A stretch of 64,000 nucleotides of DNA from Plantago major (lineage: Eukaryota; Streptophyta; Magnoliopsida; Lamiales; Plantaginaceae). Below are positions 23,415 to 32,978 of this stretch, piece after piece. The position numbers were made by a program, and so were the translations under genes. The stretch's first letter is position 1, and each line of letters opens with the position of its first letter. The DNA lies in the NCBI GenBank assembly GCA_026545765.1, contig JAIFAC010000301.1, positions 1-64,000 of the forward strand, read 5' to 3'. Below the pieces are notes generated by a model. It did not search any database. It was not told where the DNA came from and worked only from the letters and a program-made list of their open reading frames with translations.

Positions 23415-25205
23415 TGTTTTTGCAGATTCCGCGACAGAGGTCGTCCATCTATCGTCCCCCACCACGCAGCCGGCCGCAGGATAGTAGTGGTGGGACAGGT
23501 CGATTTACGGTGAGGGTCTGATGGTCGTGGCGAGGTCTCGGATTCCCGAGACCCCAAGAGAGAGAGCAATGGTTTCTACCAACAAGACATACATGCTGGA
23601 GGACGACCACGAGGATTGTCCCTACCAGCCTTGGCTTGCCAGTGATTTTACCTGTTGTTCCTTCATTGTAAGTATTATTCATTTTTCTTAAATATGTAAA
23701 ATTTAACTTATAATTATAGTTGACTTATATAAATTGTCAGACTAAAGTAATATATATTCGCTTCAGTATCTTATACATCGACAACAAATTATGGCCCTGG
23801 AGGTGCACAACAAACTAGGTGACATCTTCCGAGCAGAGAGAGCCACCGGGTGGTGGTGAGTGTTGGAGCCACATCTCGAGCGCATGAGGCCGAGTACTTC
23901 ATAAGTCGAGGTAAGTTAAAATATGGCATTCCTTCGCTTGTAATTATAATCGCTTTTAATATGAGTGGTATGTTAGCCAGTATGTGAGTGGTATGTTAGC
24001 CACTTTATTTGGGTGATATGTTAGTCACCATTGTGTTAGTAAAATTTAGGACAATGTGAGTGGTATGTTAGCCACTATATGTGAGTGGTATGTTAGCCAC
24101 TTTGTTCGGGTGATATGTTAGTCACCATATCTGCTATGTTGTTGTATCCGTTAAATTGATGTAACATGGTGAGGTTATACATGTATCGACTTTCGATGTT
24201 GTATGAAATCGGGAGTGTAGAAGGAGTACATCATTCTGAAGAGTCGATCCCACGATCCGACGTGTTTACGAGACCGTGGATCCAAACTGCTGTGGATATG
24301 GTCTGCTCGTGGAAGGCCATTCGATCGGGTGGCGAAATCCTCTACATGTTGATGCAATGGAGTGGGCCTTTGGGATGCTTATCGCGCCGAATCGATGTCG
24401 TGACGCGCTTACACCAACAAAGTGTAACCGCATCCCACCGACACGGCAAGAAGGGCCGTTCACCACCTTGGGAGGCGATCTACTGTCACTGATTATTATC
24501 AATCGGTGCGTATATATGTGTTTTTGCAATCTAGCATTATGTGTATGTATGAAGTCTCTGCTGCTCTATTACTTGTAGATGATAAATTGTTGACTAGATC
24601 TGGTTTGATTCAGGTGGCACGGGGGGGGGGGGGGGGTGACATCCAAGTATGCCATTCAAGAAGGCCAAGCAGAAGGGCGGGGTATGGACCGACTGCCGGA
24701 CCTCGTCTATTGCGGTATGTTTATGTTGCATAAAGTTCATATTTGTACACTATTACAAGTTATTTTTTTTTAAAACAACAACTGATCATGATATCTGCTA
24801 TTTACGATTTCAGGCTGAGGTCTCAGGTGGCGAGGTAGGAGGACGAGACGGGTGATGTGTTGTCAACTGAACAAGTTGACAACATCTTCCTAGAAGTCAA
24901 CAAACCGGACAAGAAAGGACGAATATATGGACTCGGGAGCCTCGGTTTGAGCCTGGCTAGTCCCGGGTGCTCCTCATCATCATCCCAGCAGTCCAGACGT
25001 CCGGTTTACACACGTGACTGTGTCTCAAAATGGTGCAACAAGAAGTCCGGAACAAAGTTGCTCGCTAACTCAAGAGATGGAGCAACAAAGGGACGAGATG
25101 GAGCGCATGACAGAGAACGTAGGAGGAGAACGAGCGCCTTGCTACATGTATGGAGCAACATGTCCCAGTTCCGCCATCACCCACACCCACCCCCGTCTGA
25201 TAGCT
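23415..25205 (+). pseudogene. Transposase_24/TNP1-type second gene (CACTA-2), broken
   Basis: Exon-like blocks lie at 23425-23670, about 23775-23915, 24166-24510, 24615-24715 and 24810-25205, with AT-rich introns. The last block encodes VDNIFLEVNKPDKKGRIYGL followed by G-S-L-G, a recognisable C-terminal signature of the plant Transposase_24 family, then a Ser/Gln-rich and basic tail. A run of 16 G at about 24619-24634 disrupts one exon and may be a sequencing artefact. By family analogy the protein binds subterminal repeats and helps the TNP2-type enzyme. The frames do not join as read. Confidence 0.65.
23955..24130 (+). repeat. Two-unit hairpin repeat (CACTA-2 intron)
   Basis: This has the same unit as 5383-5870: AGTGGTATGTTAGCCAC and GGTGATATGTTAGTCACC. 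There are two full GGTGATATG modules about 97 bp apart. The position relative to the exons is the same as in CACTA-1. Confidence 0.8.
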
Positions 25206-25394
25206 AGTTAGTTATGTATCTGTATGTTCGGATTTCTTTTCATATTTACACTTGTGTGGATAATTTCTCCAGCTCCGGATATTACTTTTTTTATTCAAAA
25301 TTTATTGAAATATTTTCCGTATTATTCGTTTATTATCAAACATTATATTGATTAAATAGGTAAACTACGAAAATGTGGATTAATATGAAATAAA

Positions 25395-25790
25395 TAGTGA
25401 CGGATTCACAAGTGATTTTAATGAGTGACGGAAATTAAAGGATTTGAATTAGTGACGGAATTTCAGATTCCGTCACTAATTCCAATAATATGTTGGACGA
25501 TGGGTAGAATCTATCCGTCCTCCAGTGTAGAGACGGATAGAATCTATCCGTCGCTAAAGGTAACGACGTATAGATTCTATCCGTCGTTACATATAACGAC
25601 GGATAGATTCTATCCGTCGTTATATTTCGATTTAAAAAAAAAAGTCAAATATATAATCCGTCCAATCCGTCGCTAATCGACGACGGATATTTATCCGTCG
25701 CCCAACTCACGGGCGACGGATTTTTATCCGCCGCCATAGTCGGGCGACGGATCATCAAGGGTTGACGGATCTATCCGTCCGCCCCATCTT
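25395..25790. repeat. CACTA-2 right subterminal repeats
   Basis: GTGACGGAAT repeats followed by ACGGATAGATTCTATCCGTC palindromes (25510-25625) and GGGCGACGGAT copies run to the terminus at about 25796. No gene lies here. Confidence 0.85.
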
Positions 25791-25796
25791 TTGTAG

Positions 25797-25886
25797 GTTC
25801 GGGTGAGCTGCATCAAGTAGCCCGCTTAAATAATTTTCTCCAAAGATATCCAATGCATCAAAGTGAAATTTCGTGATGTTCGACAT
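25797..25886 (-). pseudogene. Gag-like N-terminal fragment cut by CACTA-2
   Basis: Read on the minus strand from ATG at 25886, the sequence gives MSNITKFHFDALDIFGENYL, then about ten further residues (SGLLDAAHPN) before the CACTA-2 end. The F-D-A-L-D-I-x-G-x-N-Y-L pattern is familiar from the start of plant copia-type gag (UBN2-like) proteins. A pyrimidine-rich tract ending in TTTATAG lies just upstream on that strand (complement of 25887-25910). The fragment suggests that CACTA-2 inserted into, or was deleted against, a retroelement-derived gene. It is too short for a firm family call. Confidence 0.5.
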
Positions 25887-26190
25887 GTTGAAAATCTATA
25901 AATGTAAACATGTTAGACAATATAGAAACATATGATGAAATAAAATCGAACTCACTTCAACGGCTCGTAAGTATAATGACAATTAGATTAAAGTTCGATC
26001 CTTTGGCCGGACCATTTTACGAAGTCACAAATTTAAACATATTTATTAAGTCCTGAAAGTACCATTATGTCCTTAGTCACTGTTCCAACGGTAATAAAAA
26101 GGTCACATTTACAAAATTTACTCTGTAAATACTCCAATATTTCATCATAAAACTCACATCATTCTCTTCTCATCTTAATTCTTTCACAAT

Positions 26191-26316
26191 ATGTCTAATC
26201 TCCTTTTCTACTTCGTTTCCGTTTGTATTGTTTTTATTGTTATTTTACCGTTCGCCGTGGAGATGCCTGATTGGCCCAAAATCCATCCTATATATGTAAT
26301 GTTGTGTTTTATATGA
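26191..26316 (+). CDS. Possible 41-residue secreted or membrane peptide
   Basis: ATG at 26191 opens 41 codons ending TGA at 26314-26316. Residues 3-23 are strongly hydrophobic (NLLFYFVSVCIVFIVILPFA), like a signal peptide or anchor. A short tail VEMPDWPKIHPIYVMLCFI follows. The leader upstream is pyrimidine/A-rich with CTCTTCTCATC before the ATG. There are no cysteine pairs and no family was recognised. It could also be a first exon, or a chance ORF in AT-rich DNA. The nearest gene, at 27216, is on the same strand. Confidence 0.25.
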   Translation: MSNLLFYFVSVCIVFIVILPFAVEMPDWPKIHPIYVMLCFI

Positions 26317-27035
26317 TCATATTATATGTTTGTGCCCTCATCATTCATTAATGCTCATGTGTAATAGTATTTCAGTTATGATATGAATAAAATTTTCAAT
26401 TTCATTGTCGTGTCAATTATATCAAAAATTTTAATTTCCACGTTTACCTTTTAATGAAAACTTTATGAGAGTTTGTAACAACGGTAATTGCAAAGTAATC
26501 GCATAAGTAGAATTACTTCAATTTGTAATTTGTGACATGCTAAAATATTTTCTTTAGTAAGTTAACCGTTATTAACTATTAAATTTAGCAAAGATGACGG
26601 ATAATAAAATAGCTTAAGTATATTATTTAGTATATATCGTCAAAAATAAATGTACCTTCTCTTAGAATTTTCTTCCTTAGGAATTGATTTAGAGTCATTG
26701 ATGATAACGTAATATAAAACAATATAATAGAAGAACAAGTATTTAGACTAAAATGTATCTTTGCGTTGTGTTTTCATTCATCATACCGGAATGGCCTTTT
26801 ATAGGCAAACATCATCATACATTTCTTCATACAATTAATGTATATACTATATACTGTATGGGCAAGAAAATATGGACATTCAACCAAGAATGATAAACAT
26901 TTCACCTTTATAATATCTGTTATTTTCACAACATTTTAACTAAATTTTATTGATTTTAGTCGATAAACAAACACCTAATCGTTATCAAGAATTCACATAC
27001 TCATTTAAATTATGTGTGAAAGAGTCCAAATAATT
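26317..27035. other. AT-rich intergenic DNA
   Basis: No ORF, RNA gene or repeat of note was seen. The AT-rich sequence has TATAC/ATATAC runs near 26838-26858. It probably includes the distal promoter of the 27216 gene. Confidence 0.5.
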
Positions 27036-27038
27036 AAA

Positions 27039-27109
27039 GGCGGGAGAAATTACCACCATCTCCAATTTTGGCGGCACCAACAATAACCAATGGCGCCAAT
27101 TTTCCCGCC
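27039..27109 (+). promoter_or_regulatory. Cluster of E2F-like sites upstream of the 27216 gene
   Basis: GGCGGGAGAAA (27039-27049), TTTTGGCGG (27066-27074), TGGCGCCA (27091-27098) and ATTTTCCCGCC (27099-27109) lie within 71 bases. TTTCCCGCC and TTTGGCGG fit the plant E2F consensus TTTSSCGC and close variants. They lie about 105-180 bases before the start codon, where proximal elements are expected. The matches are seen directly; E2F control is inferred. Confidence 0.6.
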
Positions 27110-27189
27110 ATGACAACCAACAACTCCGCCCTACAAAAGCCACACCCACACACCATCTCATTTCACTCCAAGCCATCAACAAATCACTG

Positions 27190-27198
27190 AAACCCTAA
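27190..27198 (+). promoter_or_regulatory. Telo-box in the leader
   Basis: AAACCCTAA, the plant telo-box, lies 18 bases before the start codon at 27216. It is often found near the start of genes active in dividing cells. Confidence 0.5.
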
Positions 27199-27215
27199 AT
27201 CAAATCAACAAAGCC

Positions 27216-27875
27216 ATGGTCACCGCTTTGGGTCCCGGAAAGTTCTACGGCAGCAGCCTTCCACGGCCCCGATTCTACACCGATGCCAGGTTCAACGTCG
27301 ACCGGATCGATCCGCCTCCTCCTGTCAACGATGCCCTCATGTCCTGGGCCAACGAGGCCCACTGGTCCATGGGCGGCCTCAGCTTCACTCGCCACCGCTT
27401 ACAAGGCCGGATCGAAGGCAACGTGGAGAGACTCCGGGCTCAGATCGAGAACACTGAGGCGTCTAAGATCCAGAAGGAGACTGTAGCGCCCAATCGGAAG
27501 GAGAAGAAAGGGGGCAAAATTCGGAAGAAAGTTAGTGAGAGAAAGGAGGTTAGCCATACACCGTTGCCTCCGCCGGCACCGGTGGCGTTGAAGAGGCGGC
27601 GTGTGCTGGTATCGGTTGATGATGATGAGGAGGAGGAGGAGGAGGAGAGGGTTAGTGTGAAGAGGGGTCTGGTGAGGAAATTGAGGGATGATTTTGAGCG
27701 CGTGGCGAGGGAAAGTGGAATGGTGGCGCGTGAGGATGATGATTCGGTTGCTCGTCGGACGAGGAGTAGGAGGGAGGAGGTGGATCAGGTGAAAGGTAGA
27801 ATTGTGAAGAGGAAATTGGTTAAAGCTGCTGGTTCTGTTGCTGGTACTAGAAGCTCTCCGAGATTGGCTGAGTGA
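27216..27875 (+). CDS. Plant-specific, probably nuclear protein of unknown function (219 aa)
   Basis: This is a single open frame from ATG 27216 (context AAGCCATGG, close to the plant optimum) to TGA at 27873-27875. The N-terminal 80 residues look conserved: GPGKFYGSSLPRPRFYTD, then LMSWANEAHWSMGGLSF and RIEGNVERLRAQIE. The rest is charged and low complexity: Lys-rich (94-110), Pro-rich (116-122), KRRR (126-129), an acidic run DDDEEEEEEEE (135-144), and two Arg/Ser/Thr motifs (RRTRSR 180-185; TRSSPR 211-216). I know similar unannotated plant proteins with this N-terminus but no established function. The E2F-like sites upstream suggest cell-cycle-linked expression. There are no broken codons, in contrast to the flanking transposons. 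Confidence 0.85.
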   Translation: MVTALGPGKFYGSSLPRPRFYTDARFNVDRIDPPPPVNDALMSWANEAHWSMGGLSFTRHRLQGRIEGNVERLRAQIENTEASKIQKETVAPNRKEKKGGKIRKKVSERKEVSHTPLPPPAPVALKRRRVLVSVDDDEEEEEEERVSVKRGLVRKLRDDFERVARESGMVAREDDDSVARRTRSRREEVDQVKGRIVKRKLVKAAGSVAGTRSSPRLAE

Positions 27876-28799
27876 GCTTGAGGTGTTTGATGAATTGTCT
27901 GACTCAAATTATGATTCATAAAGTGTTTATTTGCACTGTGCTATTAGATTAGGTTTCAGTGATGAAAATTGCAAAAGCATATGTTAAATGTAGTGTTTGA
28001 GATGGATTGACTAATGTGAGATGAAATGAATTCAGTGGTGTAAATTGGAATTTGTCAATTTTACTTGTGATTTCTTGATTCGAAGATTTATAATGCCTAC
28101 TTGTGCTGATTATTCTTTCTTGGATTTAGAGTTTAGTGAGGTTAAGATAGATGATTGGTTTTGTGGGTCTCTAGATTGAGAAATGTGAGATGAGTTAGAG
28201 ACTGTACATTGTCCATTGAATCTTTGTTGCCTTCTGATGGAACTTTGAGCAATGTTCGATTCCCAGTGAGATTTTAACGTTCGATAGGCGATACTTGTTT
28301 TACTTGTTGATCTGGCATGACTTGTGATGTTTGTCTCAAATCCTAGAGATGCGGATACCAACTGTTGTAGATCGTAATCGGAAACTGTTGCAGTGGATGG
28401 AATCTGTCTGTGTTGACAGTTTTATGTGGGAGAGAGTTGTATATGTCACTTCTCAAGCTCCTGAAAGCAGTCTACAGCATTAGTATGGAAGAAGTTAGAG
28501 TTCTTTCTGTGGTTTCAAACTCGGCCCTTTGAGAGGGAGTTTCCCAACCCAAGGGACAGACTGACTGAAACTTTCTATTCCTCATAATCAGAGATTCTCC
28601 TAGAGGATGAATCTCAATCCTGTAGGAACAAGAAAAGGTGCGTCGGCAGCTCCTAATCATGACAGGTGAGATTGTGAACGATGGGATACGTATCTTTTGA
28701 CTATCTCGCTCACAATATATTTCAACTCTGGCTAATTCACACTGATATTTTCACTCCCACTCGGGATTTCCCTCCGGTGGTAATGAAGGCTTCAAACTA
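27876..28799. other. 3' flank and intergenic DNA
   Basis: Non-coding AT-rich sequence contains the likely 3' UTR of the 27216 gene. Small ORFs on the minus strand (28110-28361, 28472-28660) have no recognisable motif and look fortuitous. Confidence 0.5.
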
Positions 28800-29580
28800 G
28801 ACCTGTGCGGTTACGTTAACCGCCGCTTAAATGTTATGGAAAATTGCCAACCGTAACCATCGGTTATGATTTTCTAACTGACGGTTACGGTTCGATTATG
28901 ATTATAGACGGTTAATAATCGTACGTTTCATAACTGTCAGACTGTCGGTTTTGAACGGACTGTTTTTTTTTAAATATAAAATAAAAATGTGTTAATTTAT
29001 TTATTACAAATACTCACTTAATAATTAATAACTAAATAATACACTCAATTTGTAAGGCCTTTTTTTTATTATTGAACATGTGTAGCACATTTATAATAAA
29101 ATGTTATTTACGTGGTCCAAAATATTTTATACACACTTCATCCGTTAGAAGCTATCAAATTTTGCCATTTGGGCGTTCCGGTAGAGTTATTCAATTTTAT
29201 TTTTTTTTGTCATTTTAGGAATAATTATATAATTTTATATTTCTCCACTACTTCTAAAAAATTGAAAAAATAACTTAAACAATCAAACCAACCACTATAA
29301 AGTTATAAAAGAACCCCATGCATTATATAAAGATTATAATATTACTCCTTAATTTATGCACGTAATTAAAATCAGACATTTCTAATGGACGGAGGGAGTA
29401 TATATATATTTTTTTTACTTTCAACCTGCGGTTGTGAACGGCTAGTTACATAACCGTCGAATAACTGCCGATTATGTCCACGGTTGACAGTTAGAAAAAA
29501 ACATGAACCATAACCGCGAATCTTTCAACCGTCAGGCCTTAGGATTCCTTCAACCGTAACCTAAACTATATACTCGGTTC
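28800..29580. mobile_element. Non-autonomous element with AACCGT-rich ends, host of a Stowaway MITE
   Basis: Both edges are rich in CGGTTACGGTT/AACCGTAACC words in both orientations (28808-28960 and 29425-29565). The left edge CCTGTGCGGTTACG resembles an inverted form of the right AACCGTCAGGCC. The middle is AT-rich. A hAT-like MITE is possible. I could not find a convincing target duplication, so limits are approximate. The element contains the Stowaway-like insert at 29132-29398. Confidence 0.45.
29132..29398. mobile_element. Stowaway-like MITE
   Basis: The right end is GGACGGAGGGAG directly followed by TA (29387-29400). The left end CACACTTCATCCGTTAGAA, preceded by TA (29130-29131), is a decayed inverse. 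These are the typical Stowaway terminus (CTCCCTCCGTCC) and TA target duplication. The length is 267 bp and it is AT-rich. Confidence 0.7.
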
Positions 29581-29590
29581 GAGTTTCAAT

Positions 29591-30211
29591 TTTCAGTTTA
29601 GTTTTTTTTTAAGATACAATATTATAATATCGCCCTGGTTCAAGTGCTGAGACGGTGCAATGGACAAATTAATTTAGTTTGACCAAGTTCAAATGTTAGT
29701 GCTGCCGACAGATCCAAATCACATCTACCAATACCAGCTGCCCAGCTGTCACCAGCCTTTCCTCCCGTGAGCTTAAGATTAGGGTTTCCAAAATCCCCAA
29801 ATCCCATGCCCTCATGTTCCCAATTTCGGTATTCTCAACAATCCTTCCATAGGCCTTTATTTTACTTTATTATACTATATATATAATAATAATAATAATA
29901 AATCTATCTATCTATCGGTCTCTGAATTTTCATGGTGGACCAAGAACAGATATCATCTCTATAATCAGGATTTTGGGATTCAATTCCCACAATCCGATTA
30001 CAAAGAGTTGAACATGAGCAATATCCTCTCCTACTTATTTTTCCCCATTTCATGATTCTGATCTAGATAGACACACATAACTATAAATTTATCTGTTCTT
30101 GTCATTCAGACTTGTTGTAGGCAAGGTGTTTGATAAAAGTCCTCATAGACCTTTAAGTCATCAAGTCTGTACCTTTTTCAATTTTGGCAGATAACAGTAG
30201 CATCTCCCTTA
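29591..30211 (+). promoter_or_regulatory. Promoter, leader and likely 5' UTR intron of the 30212 gene
   Basis: A reverse telo-box TTAGGGTTT lies near 29778. A TA/ATA and ATCT microsatellite runs at 29875-29918. A pyrimidine-rich stretch ending TTTTGGCAG at about 30183-30191 looks like a 3' splice site 21 bases before the ATG, so part of this region is probably a 5' UTR intron. Confidence 0.45.
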
Positions 30212-30646
30212 ATGGGTTCGTCTGTCTTCTTCATAATCTGCACTTTACACTCGCTGATATCTGTAACTTGTGGAGGTCTGATAATGTTTTATCTTAAAGA
30301 GGTCTCGGTGCTCGGACACGGCATCGAGACGGCGAATAAGCTGTTGGGGTCGACTCCGCATGACCAGCTCTTGATTCAGACTTCTGATTCATTTGCTGGG
30401 TTGCTTTTGGTTGTGATTGGGTGTTTGTTGTTTATGGTGGCTTTTGTCAAGGACAGGGCATTTCAGAGCTTCTTTGCTAAGGGGTGCATTCTTCTTCATG
30501 TTGCTATGGCACTCTGGAGGGTGTATTTTGAGAGGAGGCTGGAAGATTTGGCGTATGATTGGCCGCGACAGGTTGTTGGTGATCTCGCCCTCGCGTTTTC
30601 ATGGGTGTTCTTTCTGGTTTATACATGGAGGGAGAAGTATGATTAG
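30212..30646 (+). CDS. Conserved plant four-helix membrane protein (144 aa)
   Basis: This is one open frame from ATG 30212 to TAG at 30644-30646. Four hydrophobic segments are predicted at about residues 5-28, 61-79, 86-105 and 120-137. Short polar loops contain TPHDQLLIQTSDSF (48-61) and YFERRLEDLAYDWPRQVVGD (105-124). The C-terminus is basic/acidic (WREKYD). The conserved-looking sequence and intact frame point to a real small integral membrane protein. I recognise it as a plant protein of unknown function and cannot name a transport or enzymatic role. The start is supported by the splice-like AG 21 bases upstream and the lack of in-frame upstream ATG. Alternative: none convincing. Confidence 0.85.
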   Translation: MGSSVFFIICTLHSLISVTCGGLIMFYLKEVSVLGHGIETANKLLGSTPHDQLLIQTSDSFAGLLLVVIGCLLFMVAFVKDRAFQSFFAKGCILLHVAMALWRVYFERRLEDLAYDWPRQVVGDLALAFSWVFFLVYTWREKYD

Positions 30647-31597
30647 GTCCTTTGAGAGTAAATTGTTGTGAGAATCATCATTGTGGGCTTTGTGGCATTG
30701 TTCTTAGTATACTGTGTGGCTTTGTAACAACATTGATATGCACACACCAAATTCTGAAAACCGCAAATGCAAGAATTGTAGAGTTTCTGAGACTTAGCTT
30801 GGTACAGGAGATCTCATTTCTGAAATGAAAATCTTTGCTTGATTTATACTTCACCATCATTAGTATATGGCTTTGGCTAGCAGCTCGTTTACTTCTGTGA
30901 CATTACCATTGAGGTTGGTGATGTAGTTTTCGTTTCTCCTTTTCAATGAATGAGCACCTTGTATTGTAGGAGTATGAAAGAACTGGCTGAGCTTCTTTCT
31001 GTGCTGTTCAAGCTTTTGTTCAGTTAAATGACTATCCTTGAAACAGCCAATTATCTTCCCTGAAAGCAGAACTGTTCTGTCTACTTTCTCCAGTTTATAA
31101 CCAAAGATCAGAGTTGGATTCATCCACATACCTATGTCTCAGATACATATTATCTCGAACCTTTTCATTAAGAGCAAGTCTCCTGAGAGAGATGGTTGTC
31201 AAGAAAATTATCAATGTTATTAATAAAAAATAACAAAATCTAGATACGGACTATACTGTCAAGAAAATATCGATGTTTTGTTGGAGAGCAAAGAACAAAC
31301 CAAAAGATATACAAGTCCTATAATCAGAAGAAAAGCAGATCAAGCGTCAATGGAAAATTAAACATATCAGTAGAGGTTGTCAGCTTCTTATACTGTTCCC
31401 CAAAATAAAAAGATCAAATATCAATGGAAAACTAAACCAGCATCGAAATCACAAGAAGTTTGAAACTCCACCTTCACGTTTAAGCTTTTATCGACCATAT
31501 CCATGTTAAATCTTTTATCGACCATATCCATCTTCCTCTTGCGTACTCCCTTTGAAGCATTAGCTGCACGAGCAATTCCAGTAAGCCGAACAAGACT
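30647..31597. other. Intergenic region with one coding-like minus-strand stretch
   Basis: This contains the 3' UTR of the 30212 gene. On the minus strand, 31129-30860 is open for 89 codons with natural-looking composition (for example KLEQHRKKLSQFF, NENYITNLNGNV, ending NELLAKAIY). It could be a terminal exon of another gene or an old fragment. No family was recognised. A short direct duplication of TTTTATCGACCATATCCAT is at 31487-31505 and 31514-31532. Confidence 0.35.
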
Positions 31598-31873
31598 TTA
31601 AGGAAACACTTGAGAAGAAAACGCACTCGGAATGACCCTTCCCCCTATCCCCTCAACACTAATTTTCTTTCCAATTCTCTTCTCCAGGTCAAACCACAAA
31701 AACACGGTTTTAGTACTGTCACGATTATAATGCATATGGCTGTAACGCCGTTGGAGAACAAGCTGCTCTTTATTCTTCAGATAAGCTACTGCCCTGATCT
31801 CAAAACCAGGTGACCGGTCTTCGAATGTAATCAACTTAGTCCACATGTTTTCATCCTTCATCATCCAGACTTC

Positions 31874-32978
31874 GGGAGAATTGTACTTTTGGTCCTCTAA
31901 CTCGCCGTCCTCTTCGATTTTGGTTCTACGAAATGATAAATTAGTAAAGTTGGTCCTAAATCCGTATAAAGCTCATGTATTCATACGGTATAGGCCATAT
32001 GGCTGCCAACTAACAAGAAACACACACCAAACACAAGTCTCCACACGCCAACAACCTTAACAAAACAATTAATCAGTGCAAAATCGAATCAATTCAATCA
32101 TCTTCTTCCCCATACCATAAGGCCATAATAATCAATTGATCAGTGCAAAATCGAATCAATGCAATCATCATCTTCTCCCCCAAATCCCCTCTCCAAAACC
32201 CTACCACGGCGGCGGCGTAAATGGATCCACGCCGCATGCCACGCACCGTCAGCAACCCCAAGGTCCGCTAGGTCGGATTCTTCGCTCCCGGCCCGCCCGA
32301 CCACTTCCCCTCTTCTCCACCAATCTCCGATTCTCCTTCTGCCAATTCTCTCTCCCCTGTCATGATTCCCCCACCTCGCCACCTCTCCGCCGACCTCTCC
32401 CGGAACCACCATGAGCCCTCTATCCCTATCGGAAGCTACAATCCCTCCGAGTTTCTCTCTCCTACCGCCACTACTGAATTCTCAGAGGATCTCACCAGGA
32501 CTGGTTCTGGCAAATTCGCTTCCTCCTTGCCGTCTGCCAATTTTGATATGGAGATGAGCAAGCAGAATACTAGTAGTTAGGACGAATTTGAGAATTTTGG
32601 AATTGTTCTTCGTGTTTCTGCTTTTCAATTTGGGATTTGCTCTAGGGTCTATGATTCTAGGGTTTCGATTTGGGGATATAGTGTTTAATTAGGCGGAATT
32701 TTTCCAATTCAGTTCCTTCTTAAGTCGTTTAGTTCGTCAATTCGTTGCCTAATTCGTCCGTATGAAGGCGACTTGGTCAATCATCGTAATTCCTTAATTC
32801 GCCACAAAATTGCCATGTAGGCCGCCATAGGACCAAAAGTGATCCCCAATTTTCACCAATTTTTTACCTAATTTGGCTGTATTTATACGGTTTTAGGACT
32901 AGTTTTGCAAAATCGACATTTCGTAGGACCGTAATCGAAGAGGATGTCGAGTTATAGGACCAAAAGTGCAATTCTCCC
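31874..32978. mobile_element. Non-autonomous Mutator-like element (Pack-MULE type) in the F-box gene
   Basis: The terminal inverted repeats are about 100 bp (31874-31973 and 32878-32978). The outer 22 bases are GGGAGAATTG-Y-ACTTTTGGTCC at both ends. The flanking 10-bp duplications are TCCAGACTTC (31864-31873) and TCCAGACATC (32979-32988), differing at one base. Long TIRs and a 9-11-bp duplication are typical of Mutator-like elements. There is no transposase. The interior is GC-rich and carries an ORF at 32221-32580 unlike its surroundings. Confidence 0.88.
32221..32580 (+). pseudogene. Possible captured host-gene fragment inside the MULE
   Basis: From ATG 32221 the frame runs to TAG at 32578-32580 with one internal TAG at 32269-32271. 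The product is Pro/Ser-rich: VGFFAPGPPDHF, NSLSPVMIPPPRHL, IPIGSYNPSEFLSPT, then EFSEDLTRTGSGKFASSLP. GC content is clearly higher than the element's arms. The motifs resemble the N-terminal part of a plant protein with VGFFAP and SLSPVMIPPP blocks, which I cannot name. Its downstream AT-rich segment (32581-32870) may be captured intron. Capture of host exons is known for Mutator-like elements; here it is inferred. Confidence 0.55.

Larger units (their letters stand above)
18752..25797 (+). mobile_element. CACTA-2: En/Spm-type DNA transposon, left part off window
   Basis: The sequence matches CACTA-1 from 2485 onward and then includes the DUF4218 and DUF4216 coding parts that CACTA-1 lacks. 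The right end has the usual subterminal repeats and a degraded terminus TTTTGTAG at about 25789-25796, where TTTTTGTAGTG would be expected. The left half, with the other terminus, must lie beyond Copia-A, outside the window. CACTA-3 is inserted at 21859-22887. The right flank (25797-25886) is a gag-like fragment. Confidence 0.82.

Noticed and set aside
24619-24634. Poly-G run as a regulatory or structural signal
   Set aside because: Homopolymer within a former exon; the equivalent site in CACTA-1 is CACGGGGAGGTGAC, so this is more likely a length error. The G-run near 59913 is similar.
26830-26870. TATA-rich stretch as a promoter for a minus-strand gene
   Set aside because: No coding frame follows on either strand; ordinary AT-rich intergenic DNA.
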